From: RGIG7111 sp036839975
GTDB taxonomy: Bacteria; Bacillota; Clostridia; Peptostreptococcales; Anaerovoracaceae
DNA length: 64,000 nt
NCBI GenBank assembly: GCA_036839975.1
Contig: DAISVU010000007.1
Coordinates: forward strand, 19,027 to 83,026
Direction: 5' to 3'
Positions 54,748 to 63,946 of the stretch are shown here, in pieces. The stretch's first letter is position 1; every line of letters begins with the position of its first letter. The translations under genes were made by a program, and so were the position numbers. The notes under the pieces are model-generated. The model was not told the DNA's origin. It saw only the letters and a program-made list of their open reading frames with translations, and made no database searches.

Positions 54748-56004
54748 ATGTTTGTGTATCTGGACAATAGTGCAACAACAAAGCAATATGAAGCAGTAAC
54801 TGCTGAGATGCTCAAGTATATGAAGCACGATTTCGGGAATCCGTCTTCTTTGCACGGGCTCGGCATAGAGGCGGAAAAGGCGGTTAAGGCTGCACGGGTC
54901 AGTGCGGCTGCAGCTCTCGGGGTTCTGACCGAGGAGGTTTACTTTACTTCCGGCGGCACAGAATCGGACAACGCCGCTGTGTACGGTGCCTTGACGGCCA
55001 GAAAGCGTACGGGAAAGAAGATAATCACATCAGCGGTTGAACACCCGGCTATGATCGAAGCCTGCAGAAGAGCTGAAAATGAGGGATTTGAAGTCGTGTA
55101 TCTGGATGTAGATGATCGGGGCATTATAGATATGACTCAGCTTGAATCCGAGATGGACGATGAGGTCGTTTTTGTATCTGTGATGCATGTAAACAATGAG
55201 ACGGGGACGGTGCAGCCGATCGAAATGATCGGGTCTCTTAAGGATGCTTTTAATAAGAAAAGGCGGAGAAATAAAACTGGGATGATTTTGCATACAGATG
55301 CAGTTCAGTCATTTTGTAAACTGCGATGCGTATCCGGACTGAAGAATGCGGGGGTAGATATGATTTCCGTCAGCTCACATAAGGTACATGGGCCGAAAGG
55401 TGTAGGTGCGCTTTATATTCGCGGTTCAATAAATGTATCGCCGTTCATTGTTGGGGGAGGTCAGGAAAAAAATATGCGCTCAGGCACAGAAAATGTGCCC
55501 GGTATCGCGGGCTTTGGAAAGGCTGTTGATCTGTGCATGAAAGGTACAACTGACGGGGACAGTGCTGCCGTACAGGGATTGGATGAGGTGACAGGGAAGA
55601 TGAGTAAGTGCCGCGCGTTCCTGCTTGAGGGGATCAGGTCTGAGATAAAAGATGTCAAGGTGAACAGCCCTGAGAATGTCAAAACAGAAGGTGCGACAGA
55701 TACCGCAGGCGAGGTGCGGTGCTGTCCTTCTATACTGAATATTTCCTTTCTCGGAACACGCGGTGAAGTAATCCTTCATACGCTTGAGGAGCGGGGCATA
55801 TATGTTTCGACAGGCTCTGCGTGCTCATCGAATAAGAAGGGCCGAAGTCATGTGCTGTCAGCTATGGGACTTTCAGACAAAGAGATCGAAAGCGCAGTAC
55901 GTTTCAGTTTCAGCGGAGATGAGACTGTCGAGCAGATGGAGTATGTTCTAAGTGAGCTGAAGACCGCAGTGGAGCGTTTCCGCAGATTGGGCTCATTCAG
56001 GTAG
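54748..56004 (+). CDS. Cysteine desulfurase (NifS/IscS class)
   Basis: 418 residues. The opening YLDNSATTKQYEAV is typical. The PLP lysine is in SSHKVHGPKGVGALY and the persulfide cysteine in STGSACSSNKKGRSHVL. Removes sulfur from cysteine. Immediately upstream of thiI, matching the B. subtilis NifZ-ThiI pair, where the desulfurase feeds tRNA thiolation. No iscU or suf gene is adjacent. A GACCAG/CTGGTC hairpin at about 54702-54728 separates it from rny. Confidence 0.93.
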   Translation: MFVYLDNSATTKQYEAVTAEMLKYMKHDFGNPSSLHGLGIEAEKAVKAARVSAAAALGVLTEEVYFTSGGTESDNAAVYGALTARKRTGKKIITSAVEHPAMIEACRRAENEGFEVVYLDVDDRGIIDMTQLESEMDDEVVFVSVMHVNNETGTVQPIEMIGSLKDAFNKKRRRNKTGMILHTDAVQSFCKLRCVSGLKNAGVDMISVSSHKVHGPKGVGALYIRGSINVSPFIVGGGQEKNMRSGTENVPGIAGFGKAVDLCMKGTTDGDSAAVQGLDEVTGKMSKCRAFLLEGIRSEIKDVKVNSPENVKTEGATDTAGEVRCCPSILNISFLGTRGEVILHTLEERGIYVSTGSACSSNKKGRSHVLSAMGLSDKEIESAVRFSFSGDETVEQMEYVLSELKTAVERFRRLGSFR

Positions 56005-56046
56005 AATATATTTAACTTACTGCCTAAAAAACATTAAAAGGAGCAA

Positions 56047-57249
56047 GTGAATAAAGTGGAAAAAAAACATATTTTGATAGTAAGGTGCGGCGAGCTAGCG
56101 CTAAAGGGAATGAACAAGCCGTACTTCGAGAGGATGCTGGCGGATAGAATCAAAAAATTAACGCGAAAATTCGGCGGGGTGGATGTTAAAAGACATGAAG
56201 GGCTCATTTTCGTGAGGTCAGAAGGACCGACAGAAAAGGATGCGCTTGTAAAAGAAATATCAAAGGCGTTCGGGGTGGCATCTATAAGTCCGGCTATCGA
56301 GACGGAGCCTGAGCTCGACTTGATAGGAAAAGAAGCTGTCGATTGTATGAAAAAACTTATTGCAGAAGAAAATATAAGGACATTTAAGGTAGAGGCAAAG
56401 CGCGCAGACAAAAACTTCCCTGTTAAATCTCCGGAGATCGCAAGAATCATAGGCGCAAAGGTGCTGATAGGATGCAAGGTGCTGAAAGTTGATGTGCACG
56501 ATCCTGATTGCCTGCTGTATGTGGACGTCAGACACGATCATGCCTATATTTACAGAGATAAGATACAGGGCTTCGGCGGACTTCCGCTCGGCACAAACGG
56601 CAAAGGCATGAGCCTCCTTTCAGGCGGTATAGACAGCCCGGTAGCGACATGGATGATGGCGAAGCGCGGAATGCTGATAGAGGCGGTACACTTTCATTCT
56701 TATCCTTATACAAGCCGGCGCGCTCAGGAAAAAGTCGAAGAGCTCGCATCTATTGTGGCTACCTACTGCGGAAGATTCAGGATGCATGTGATAAACCTGC
56801 TTCCTATACAGGAACAGATAGTATCAAATTGTCCTGAAGAAGAGACGACGATACATGTCAGAAGATTCATGATGAGAATTGCGGAAAAAGTTGCGAAAGA
56901 AACAGGCTGCAGCATGCTCATAACAGGTGAAAATCTCGGTCAGGTAGCAAGCCAGACGGCAGAGGCGTTGGTTGTGACTGACCAGTCGGTGACGCTGCCG
57001 GTTATGAGACCGCTTATTGCGATGGATAAAGTTGATATAATGGAAAAGGCAGAGGAGATAGGGACTTATAAGACGTCGATAAAGCCTTACGAGGACTGCT
57101 GTACAGTATTTCTGCCAAAGCACCCTGCGACCAAGCCGAAACTTGACGGAATATTGAAATCAGAGGCGCTGCTTGATGTTGAAAAACTGGTGGATGAAGC
57201 AACGGCATCCAGGGAAACGATAGAGATAGATCCTCAGTATGAGGGATAA
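56047..57249 (+). CDS. thiI: tRNA 4-thiouridine synthase ThiI (short form)
   Basis: 400 residues. THUMP domain (about 60-165), PP-loop SLLSGGIDSPVATWMM and GENLGQVASQTAEAL. The C-terminal rhodanese domain of the E. coli enzyme (about 482 residues) is missing, as in B. subtilis. Adenylates U8 of tRNA and inserts sulfur taken from the desulfurase encoded just upstream. The start is a GTG at 56047, only 3 bases after AAGGAG; the GTG at 56056 is an alternative. Confidence 0.93.
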   Translation: MNKVEKKHILIVRCGELALKGMNKPYFERMLADRIKKLTRKFGGVDVKRHEGLIFVRSEGPTEKDALVKEISKAFGVASISPAIETEPELDLIGKEAVDCMKKLIAEENIRTFKVEAKRADKNFPVKSPEIARIIGAKVLIGCKVLKVDVHDPDCLLYVDVRHDHAYIYRDKIQGFGGLPLGTNGKGMSLLSGGIDSPVATWMMAKRGMLIEAVHFHSYPYTSRRAQEKVEELASIVATYCGRFRMHVINLLPIQEQIVSNCPEEETTIHVRRFMMRIAEKVAKETGCSMLITGENLGQVASQTAEALVVTDQSVTLPVMRPLIAMDKVDIMEKAEEIGTYKTSIKPYEDCCTVFLPKHPATKPKLDGILKSEALLDVEKLVDEATASRETIEIDPQYEG

Positions 57250-57276
57250 AGGTATAACGATGAACAGAAAAAAACA

Positions 57277-57307
57277 ATGCAGCCGGCATGATTGCGGCCG
57301 TCTGCAT
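57277..57307. terminator. Hairpin between convergent thiI and thioesterase genes
   Basis: ATGCAG (57277-57282) with CTGCAT (57302-57307), and inner CGGC/GCCG, give a 10-base-pair stem with one mismatch. T tract is weak. Probably bidirectional. Confidence 0.5.
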
Positions 57308-57354
57308 CTTTGAAAATATAGAAATCCACCCCGAGTGAGGCACATTGAGTCAGG

Positions 57355-57888
57355 TCAGCGTCTTTCTTTGGTGGTGTCAATGGCCAGGCACACTGAGGAC
57401 GCTGTCGCTGCAAGCTTGCCGGTATTTTTGCTGTACCCTTCGCATGCTATCTGTATGACGCGCTTGCCTGTTGCTGTCGCGTATGCCTTTACTATGAATG
57501 TGTCACCTATCTGTACCGGTCTTATATACTTTACATCAAGACTTATGGTCGGTGCGAACGGACTTCCTGCACAGAATCTTGCGAGTGCGGTGACCGTCAT
57601 ATCGAACGCACCGCAGAATGCGCCGCCGTGCAGTGCGCCTACACGGTTTGCCTGACTTTTCACAGTAGGATATTCAAATGTGATAGAAAGTTCATCGAAA
57701 TTGCATGCGGTGTATTTTCCGTCCATAAGGCCGTTGAACATATCTTTTTGCCCTACATTATTGTCGTACATCGTAAATTCCATGTACTTTTCAAGTCTTT
57801 CCTGGCCGTCTTCGACTTTTGCGTTCCGTTCCATAAAATCGAACAGTTCTTTCTGTGCTTTTTCTGTGTTTAATATACTTTCTTTCAT
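57355..57888 (-). CDS. PaaI-type hotdog thioesterase
   Basis: 177 residues, longer than minimal PaaI proteins because of a helical N-terminus of about 50 residues. The hotdog domain has RVGALHGGAFCGAFDMTVT (about residues 92-110) and ISLDVKYIRPVQIGD. Substrate unknown, probably an acyl-CoA. AGGAG precedes the ATG. It converges on thiI. Confidence 0.82.
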   Translation of the reverse strand: MKESILNTEKAQKELFDFMERNAKVEDGQERLEKYMEFTMYDNNVGQKDMFNGLMDGKYTACNFDELSITFEYPTVKSQANRVGALHGGAFCGAFDMTVTALARFCAGSPFAPTISLDVKYIRPVQIGDTFIVKAYATATGKRVIQIACEGYSKNTGKLAATASSVCLAIDTTKERR

Positions 57889-58503
57889 GATAGATAAGCT
57901 CCTTGTTTTGCAATTAAATGCTGCGGTCGTTAGAAAATTTTCAAGTCATACAGTGCAGGCCGGCTAATGCTCGAAGTTCTTTTAAAAGTGAATTTTGTCT
58001 GACCATACGATACAAAAATATATTAAAGTTTACAGCAACGAATGTCAAATGATTAAAAGTGTACCGGTCAAAAACAAAAGGCATATCTCGGTCTGTGCAT
58101 TTATATTTTATGTCAAGGATCTGCCGGATGAAAGTGATAAAATCATGTAGTTTTTCAAAGAGGCGGGATCAGATAAAAGGGTGGTCCATGCTTCTCTGTG
58201 ATTTCACAACGATGAAAAAGCAGTGAGACTGCAGAGGGATTTCAAGCCTTTTTGTATGATGCGCCGACAGGCGGATGTTAAAGCAAACGGCATATAAGAG
58301 CTTTGTATGACAAATTTTTGTTGCAAAATTTGTCAAATGGAAATATAATCATAGCTTGAAATATAAAAAAAGGCATGATACATTACAAAACATATCGACA
58401 TACAAGGCGGCAGTTGTGCAGGCAAAGGAACGACAGGAAACAAAGTCTGCTGTTTAACGTGGGAATGCTTATATAAGCGATATTATAGAAGGAGAAGATA
58501 CGC
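57889..58503. other. 615-base gap before topA with promoter and coding relics
   Basis: No intact gene. Near 58155-58290 one frame reads DKRVVHASL-stop-FHNDEKAVRLQRDFKPF, which looks like a dead coding fragment. At 58391-58446 a frame spells HIDIQGGSCAGKGTTGNKV, a Walker A-like kinase fragment. The dprA gene that often precedes topA is absent. A promoter with an overlapping inverted repeat is listed separately. Confidence 0.4.
58308..58349 (+). promoter_or_regulatory. Promoter with overlapping inverted repeat upstream of topA
   Basis: A perfect 11-base inverted repeat (TGACAAATTTT at 58308-58318, AAAATTTGTCA at 58325-58335) covers the -35 of TTGCAA (58321-58326), 17 bases, TATAAT (58344-58349). 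A DNA-binding regulator is likely; its identity is unknown. The leader to topA is about 150 bases. Confidence 0.5.
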
Positions 58504-60609
58504 ATGGTTCAAACTGCAGCAAAAACAAAGAGAAAGACCGGCAAGAAAAGCAAGGCGCGCACCGGGAAAAAACTTGTAATAGTTGAATCCCCGTCAAAAG
58601 CTAAAACTATCGGGAAATTCCTTGGCAGCGGATACAAGGTCATAGCATCTGTAGGTCACGTAAGAGACCTTCCGAAGAGCAAACTCGGTATTGACAAAGA
58701 AAATGATTTTGAACCGCAGTATATAAACATCAGGGGCAAGGGAGATGTAATAAAGGAATTGAAAAAAGAAGCAAACAGAGCTTCAAAAATATATCTTGCA
58801 ACAGACCCGGACAGGGAGGGCGAGGCAATATCGTGGCACCTTGCCTATCTTTTGGATATTGATGATGAAGAAAACTGCAGGATAGTTTTCAACGAAATAA
58901 CGAAAAAGACTATAAAGGATGCTGTGAAAAATCCCAGAAAGATAGATTCCAGACTTGTGGATGCACAGCAGGCGAGGCGGGTGCTCGACCGCCTTGTCGG
59001 TTATGAAATAAGTCCTCTTCTCTGGAGAAAGATAAGACGCGGTCTTTCTGCAGGCAGAGTCCAGTCAGCGGCGTTGAAGATAATCTGTGACAGGGAAAGA
59101 GAAATAAATGATTTTAAACCTGAAGAATTCTGGATTGTGACGGCAAAACTGAAAAAGGACAGACAGTTCACGGCGAGGCTTTCCGAGTATAGAGGTAAAA
59201 AAATCAGGATATTCTGCAGGGAAGAGACCGACAGAGTCGTAGATGAACTTGAAGGCGTTAAATATGTTGTCGAATCAGTCGAGAAAAAGGATCGTGTCAG
59301 ACGACCATATGCTCCGTTCACAACAAGCAGCCTTCAGCAGGATGCATCAAACAAATTGAATTTTTCAACGCGAAAAACAATGATGATCGCTCAGCAGCTG
59401 TATGAGGGGATGGAGATAAGAGGACATGGAACGGTGGGTCTTGTATCATACATACGAACAGACTCGGTAAGGATATCTGACGAGGCCAGGACGGCGGCGA
59501 AGGATTTTATTACATCACAATACGGAAGTGAATATTATTCAAACAACATATATTTAAATAAGAAAAGGGAAGTGCAGGACGCACATGAAGCTATAAGACC
59601 AAGTCATATAGAAATGGTGCCTGATGATATCAAGGCATCTCTTTCCAATGATCAATACCGACTCTATAAGCTGATATGGGAAAGATTTGTGGCTAGTCAG
59701 ATGTCAAATGCGAAGTTCCTTGCTGTTGTGGCCGATATCAAAAACGGGTACTATACCTTCAGGGCTAACGGTTCACAGCTTTTATTCGACGGCTTCCTTA
59801 AGGTTTATTTGCCTGACAGAAACAATGAAGAAAACAAAATACTTCCTGAACTTTCAATAGGCGATGAACCGGAGCTTGAGGAACTTCTCACGGAGCAGAA
59901 TTTTACACAGCCGCCGGCGAGATTTACGGAGGCCGGTCTTGTGAAAGCTCTGGAGGAAAAAAATATAGGGCGGCCCAGCACTTATGCTCCTATAGTTGCA
60001 ACACTACTTGACAGAAAGTATATAGAGAGAGAAAAGAAGTCTCTGAAGCTGACAGACCTCGGAAACATTGTAAACGATATGATGGAGGAGTATTTCGAGG
60101 AAATCGTTGATGCCGGATTTACGGCGGAGATGGAAAATAAGCTTGACGATGTTGAAGCAAAAGGAACTGAATGGAAAGATATCATACGAGACTTCTATAA
60201 GGAATTTAAAAGGGAGCTTGAAGAAGCAGACGAAAAGATAGAAAAGATCATATATGAAGACAAACCGACTGATGAAACGTGTGAAAAGTGCGGCAGTCCG
60301 ATGGTTATAAAACACGGCAGGTTCGGCGAATTTATGGCGTGCAGCGGATATCCGGAATGTAAAAACACAAAGCCGATAGTAAGAAGCACCGGTGTAAAAT
60401 GTCCGATATGCGGGAAAGATATAATCGCAAAGAGGAGCAGGAGAGGAAGAATGTTTTACGGCTGCAGTGGATATCCTGACTGTAAACAGGTATACTGGAA
60501 TAAACCTGTTGAAAAAAAATGCCCTGAGTGCGGTGCGTTGATGATAGAAAAGAAAAGCAAAAACTATACGCTGGCATGTTCAAACAGCGAGTGCAGTTGT
60601 AAAGAATAG
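58504..60609 (+). CDS. topA: DNA topoisomerase I
   Basis: 701 residues, type IA. TOPRIM domain at about 24-135 (LVIVESPSKAKTI, DPDREGEAISWHL), catalytic Tyr in GLVSYIRTDSVRIS (about 317), and three C-terminal zinc ribbons (CEKCGSPM, CPICGKDI, CPECGALM). Relaxes negative supercoils. AAGGAG lies 6-7 bases before the ATG. hslV and hslU follow, as in the topA-xerC-hslVU-codY order of Bacilli but without xerC and codY. Confidence 0.97.
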   Translation: MVQTAAKTKRKTGKKSKARTGKKLVIVESPSKAKTIGKFLGSGYKVIASVGHVRDLPKSKLGIDKENDFEPQYINIRGKGDVIKELKKEANRASKIYLATDPDREGEAISWHLAYLLDIDDEENCRIVFNEITKKTIKDAVKNPRKIDSRLVDAQQARRVLDRLVGYEISPLLWRKIRRGLSAGRVQSAALKIICDREREINDFKPEEFWIVTAKLKKDRQFTARLSEYRGKKIRIFCREETDRVVDELEGVKYVVESVEKKDRVRRPYAPFTTSSLQQDASNKLNFSTRKTMMIAQQLYEGMEIRGHGTVGLVSYIRTDSVRISDEARTAAKDFITSQYGSEYYSNNIYLNKKREVQDAHEAIRPSHIEMVPDDIKASLSNDQYRLYKLIWERFVASQMSNAKFLAVVADIKNGYYTFRANGSQLLFDGFLKVYLPDRNNEENKILPELSIGDEPELEELLTEQNFTQPPARFTEAGLVKALEEKNIGRPSTYAPIVATLLDRKYIEREKKSLKLTDLGNIVNDMMEEYFEEIVDAGFTAEMENKLDDVEAKGTEWKDIIRDFYKEFKRELEEADEKIEKIIYEDKPTDETCEKCGSPMVIKHGRFGEFMACSGYPECKNTKPIVRSTGVKCPICGKDIIAKRSRRGRMFYGCSGYPDCKQVYWNKPVEKKCPECGALMIEKKSKNYTLACSNSECSCKE

Positions 60610-60636
60610 TTCATGTGTTTAACGGGAGGTGTTGAA

Positions 60637-61176
60637 ATGACACGATTTCATGCAACCACTATTGTGGCGGTCAAAAGAGAAAACGGAGATGTATGCATAG
60701 GCGGTGACGGACAGGTTACAATGGGAGAAACCGCAATCATGAAAAACGGCGCGAAAAAAGTAAGAAAGATATATAAAAATTCAGTGGCAACGGGTTTTGC
60801 GGGCTCGGTGGCGGATGCGTTCTCGTTGACTGAAAAATTTGAAAGTAAACTTGAGGAGCACGGCGGTAATCTGAAGCGCGCTGCGGTAGCTTTGGCGCAA
60901 ATATGGCGCACGGACAAGGTCATGAGAAATCTTGAGGCGCTTATGCTGGCTGCAGACAAGGAAAATATTCTTCTAATATCCGGAAACGGGGAGGTAATCG
61001 AACCGGATCAGGATTATATGGCGATAGGTTCCGGCGGCAATTACGCATACGCTGCGGCGAACGCGCTTTACAATCATACGGATATGAACGCTGAAGAGAT
61101 AGTAAAAGAAGCTCTCAAGATAGCATCATCGATATGCGTTTATACAAACGATAATATTACTGTGGAAAAACTGTAA
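60637..61176 (+). CDS. hslV: ATP-dependent protease subunit HslV
   Basis: 179 residues from the ATG at 60637 (GGGAGG 7 bases upstream). The N-terminus MTRFHATTIVAVKRENG contains the TTI of the Thr protease site after a short propeptide, followed by CIGGDGQVTMG and ATGFAGSVADAF. Forms a dodecamer capped by HslU. Twenty-seven bases after topA. Confidence 0.96.
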   Translation: MTRFHATTIVAVKRENGDVCIGGDGQVTMGETAIMKNGAKKVRKIYKNSVATGFAGSVADAFSLTEKFESKLEEHGGNLKRAAVALAQIWRTDKVMRNLEALMLAADKENILLISGNGEVIEPDQDYMAIGSGGNYAYAAANALYNHTDMNAEEIVKEALKIASSICVYTNDNITVEKL

Positions 61177-61187
61177 GGAGAATGGAT

Positions 61188-62630
61188 ATGGCAACTAAAC
61201 TTTATCAAATGACTCCTAAGGAGATAGTTCAGGAACTCGATAAATACATAATCGGTCAGGACAAAGCAAAAAAATCGGTAGCGATAGCATTGAGAAACAG
61301 ATACAGGAGAAGTCTTCTTTCTGATGAAATGCGGGAGGAGATAACTCCTAAAAATATTCTTATGATGGGCCCTACAGGCGTTGGGAAGACCGAGATAGCA
61401 AGACGTCTTGCAAAACTTATGGATGCTCCTTTCGTAAAGGTGGAGGCCACTAAATTTACGGAAGTCGGATATGTGGGAAGAGATGTTGATTCGATGGTTA
61501 GGGATCTTGTAGAGGCATCAATGAGGATCACAAAGCAGATGAGGATCCAGGAAAAATATGAGGTGGCTGAAGAGATCGCAGAAGAAAAAATATTGGAAGC
61601 AATAGTTCCGGGCGGCGGCAAGGCTTCTGGCAGCAGCTCACCGAAAGGACCGTTTGATTTCATATTGAGCGGTGTAGGATACAAGAGCCAGAAAGAAGAA
61701 TACGAAGAGAACCGGCAGAAAAAACTTGAAGATGAATCGGCAAACGCGGATGCCTCTGATGCCTCTCTTGCAAGGGATCAGATAAGACAGCAGCTTAGAG
61801 ACGGGAAACTGGAGGATCAATATATAGAGATCGAAGTCACAGATGCACCGAAGAACAATATTGATCTGGGAAATGAGGGAACCATTGCAATTGGAAATAT
61901 CTTTGGTGATATGATGCCGAAAAAGACAAAGAAAAAGAAGGTCACGGTAAAAGACGCGCGCAAGATACTCAGAGAAGAAGAAGCGCAGAATCTGGTTGAT
62001 ATGGATCAGGTTGAAGAAGAAGCACTGGAAAATGCTGAACAGAATGGTATCATATTCATAGATGAGATAGATAAGATAGCGACGGGGTCGAGTTACAGAT
62101 CCGGCGCCGATGTGTCGAGAGAAGGAGTACAAAGAGACATATTGCCCATTGTAGAAGGAAGTGTTATCAACACTAAGTACGGGCCTGTAAAGACGGATCA
62201 TATACTTTTTATCGGCGCGGGAGCGTTTCACACTGCTAAACCGACGGATCTGATACCTGAACTCCAGGGCAGATTTCCGATCCGAGTGGATCTTGAGAAT
62301 CTTGATAAGGAGATATTCCTGAAGATACTCACGGAACCGAAAAATGCGCTTTTAAAGCAGCATACTGCACTTCTGGAGACTGAAGGCATAAAAGTGACAT
62401 TCACCGATGAGGCTATTGATGAGATAGCAAGCATTGCTTATCTTATGAATGAACAGACTGAAAACATAGGCGCGAGAAGACTTCATACGATACTGGAAAC
62501 GCTGCTTGAGGACATATCGTTCAATATACCGGATATGGATGAAGAGGAATTTGTGATAGACATAGATTATGTCAAAGAAAAATTCATCGAGAAAGTACAT
62601 CCGGAAGATCTGGACAGATATATTCTTTAA
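61188..62630 (+). CDS. hslU: HslU ATPase subunit of the HslUV protease
   Basis: 480 residues from the ATG at 61188, with AAGGAG 7 bases upstream; the ATG at 61182 is too close to it. Walker A GPTGVGKTEIARR, the GYVGRDVDSMVRDL pore region, a large I-domain (about 110-245), Walker B GIIFIDEIDKIA, and a C-terminus ending DLDRYIL that docks into HslV. Unfolds substrates for HslV. Confidence 0.97.
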   Translation: MATKLYQMTPKEIVQELDKYIIGQDKAKKSVAIALRNRYRRSLLSDEMREEITPKNILMMGPTGVGKTEIARRLAKLMDAPFVKVEATKFTEVGYVGRDVDSMVRDLVEASMRITKQMRIQEKYEVAEEIAEEKILEAIVPGGGKASGSSSPKGPFDFILSGVGYKSQKEEYEENRQKKLEDESANADASDASLARDQIRQQLRDGKLEDQYIEIEVTDAPKNNIDLGNEGTIAIGNIFGDMMPKKTKKKKVTVKDARKILREEEAQNLVDMDQVEEEALENAEQNGIIFIDEIDKIATGSSYRSGADVSREGVQRDILPIVEGSVINTKYGPVKTDHILFIGAGAFHTAKPTDLIPELQGRFPIRVDLENLDKEIFLKILTEPKNALLKQHTALLETEGIKVTFTDEAIDEIASIAYLMNEQTENIGARRLHTILETLLEDISFNIPDMDEEEFVIDIDYVKEKFIEKVHPEDLDRYIL

Positions 62631-62709
62631 GATGACAAGCGAATGCTTGAGCAAGAGCAGGTTTTTATAAAGTTACGGAGGTCATAAGCGAATTGTGAGG
62701 TTGTAAGCT

Positions 62710-63333
62710 GTGATAGAATACAAAACAGTTGAAAAAGAAGCCTCTTGTGAGCAGACAATAGAAAAATCGAGATTTATAGCTCATGTAAAACCTGTGGCTT
62801 CAAAGGAGGAAGCGGAGAAGTTCATAGACAGTATCAAAAAAATATATAAAGATGCAACTCACAATGTGCCTGCGATGGTTATAGGAGAAAGAATGCAGAT
62901 ACAGTGGGCAAGTGATGACGGTGAGCCTCAGGGTACATCGGGCGCACCTATGGTGCATATGATGGCGGGCGAGGGGATCACCAATACAGTTGTAGTTGTG
63001 ACAAGGTATTTCGGCGACATAAAGCTCGGCACCGGAGGTCTTGTCAGGGCATATACAGGGGTCTGCCGCGCAGGTATAGCTGCTGCGGGGATATGCACTG
63101 TCAGGGAACGTACTTTTTTGAAGGTGCATGTTGACTATGCTTCGCTGGGCAGGATACAGAACACGAGTAGAAACGGCTGCTTTGATATAGATGGGATCAT
63201 TTACGATGATAAAGTTACAGTGGGTATCTTGTCTGATATTGACGATGCTGAAAATGTCAAGTCTTACATCAATGATCTCACTGCAGGCGCCGCACAGGTT
63301 TTGGAAGAAAAAAATATCCTCGTAAAGGCTTAA
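62710..63333 (+). CDS. yigZ: YigZ/IMPACT family protein
   Basis: 207 residues, GTG start at 62710 with a weak GAGGT upstream. The N-terminal UPF0029 domain has SRFIAHVKPVASKEEAEKFI and ASDDGEPQGTSGAPMV and VVVTRYFGDIKLGTGGLVRAY. A short C-terminal DUF1949 domain follows. Related to the eukaryotic IMPACT regulator of translation; bacterial role unclear. Confidence 0.92.
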   Translation: MIEYKTVEKEASCEQTIEKSRFIAHVKPVASKEEAEKFIDSIKKIYKDATHNVPAMVIGERMQIQWASDDGEPQGTSGAPMVHMMAGEGITNTVVVVTRYFGDIKLGTGGLVRAYTGVCRAGIAAAGICTVRERTFLKVHVDYASLGRIQNTSRNGCFDIDGIIYDDKVTVGILSDIDDAENVKSYINDLTAGAAQVLEEKNILVKA

Positions 63334-63338
63334 AATAC

Positions 63339-63367
63339 TTGACACAGCAGGAGTGATACTGTAAAAT
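63339..63367 (+). promoter_or_regulatory. Promoter of the tRNA cluster
   Basis: TTGACA, 17 bases, TAAAAT, 80 bases before the first tRNA. Confidence 0.8.
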
Positions 63368-63447
63368 TTATAACTGTGCCGAGTCAATAATGTGGCTTTG
63401 AGAACATTTTCAAAAAAAGGTTTAAGAGGTCACAAGGACTTGAATAC

Positions 63448-63523
63448 GGGCGCTTAGCTCAGCTGGGAGAGCACCTGCCTTACAAGCAGGGGGTCACAGG
63501 TTCGAGCCCTGTAGCGCCCACCA
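63448..63523 (+). tRNA. tRNA-Val (anticodon TAC)
   Basis: Acceptor GGGCGCT/AGCGCCC, anticodon loop CTTACAA, T loop TTCGAGC, encoded CCA. First of five tRNAs in a row. Confidence 0.97.
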
Positions 63524-63653
63524 TATATAAATTTTGCGCAGGCTTTTTTGCAAATATAAGGAGCGCGTTCTGATAAAAGGGACGTATATTCATGCAAGAC
63601 TCGCCGAACGAGAAGCGGCAGTACATTGACAGCATGAAAGGACAGGCAAATGC

Positions 63654-63730
63654 GGTCCGGTAGTTCAGTTGGTTAGAATGCCAGCCTGTCACGCTGGAGG
63701 TCGTCGGTTCGAACCCGATCCGGATCGCCA
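63654..63730 (+). tRNA. tRNA-Asp (anticodon GTC)
   Basis: Acceptor GGTCCGG/CCGGATC (one G-U), anticodon loop CTGTCAC, T loop TTCGAAC, discriminator G, encoded CCA. The 130 bases between it and tRNA-Val hold no gene. Confidence 0.97.
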
Positions 63731-63769
63731 ATAAAAAAACAGACTGCGCGGTACGATCAGACAGGATGC

Positions 63770-63845
63770 GCTGGCATAGCTCAGCTGGTAGAGCAGCTGA
63801 TTTGTAATCAGCAGGTCGGGGGTTCAAATCCCTCTGCCAGCTCCA
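63770..63845 (+). tRNA. tRNA-Thr (anticodon TGT)
   Basis: Acceptor GCTGGCA/TGCCAGC, anticodon loop TTTGTAA, T loop TTCAAAT, encoded CCA. Confidence 0.97.
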
Positions 63846-63855
63846 TAAATAATGA

Positions 63856-63940
63856 GGAGGAGTTCCCGAGTGGCCAAAGGGGGCGGACTGTAAATCCGTT
63901 AGCTTAGCTTTCAGTGGTTCAAATCCACTCTCCTCCACCA
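63856..63940 (+). tRNA. tRNA-Tyr (anticodon GTA)
   Basis: Acceptor GGAGGAG/CTCCTCC, anticodon loop CTGTAAA, a long variable arm typical of tRNA-Tyr, encoded CCA. Confidence 0.97.
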
Positions 63941-63946
63941 ATATGT

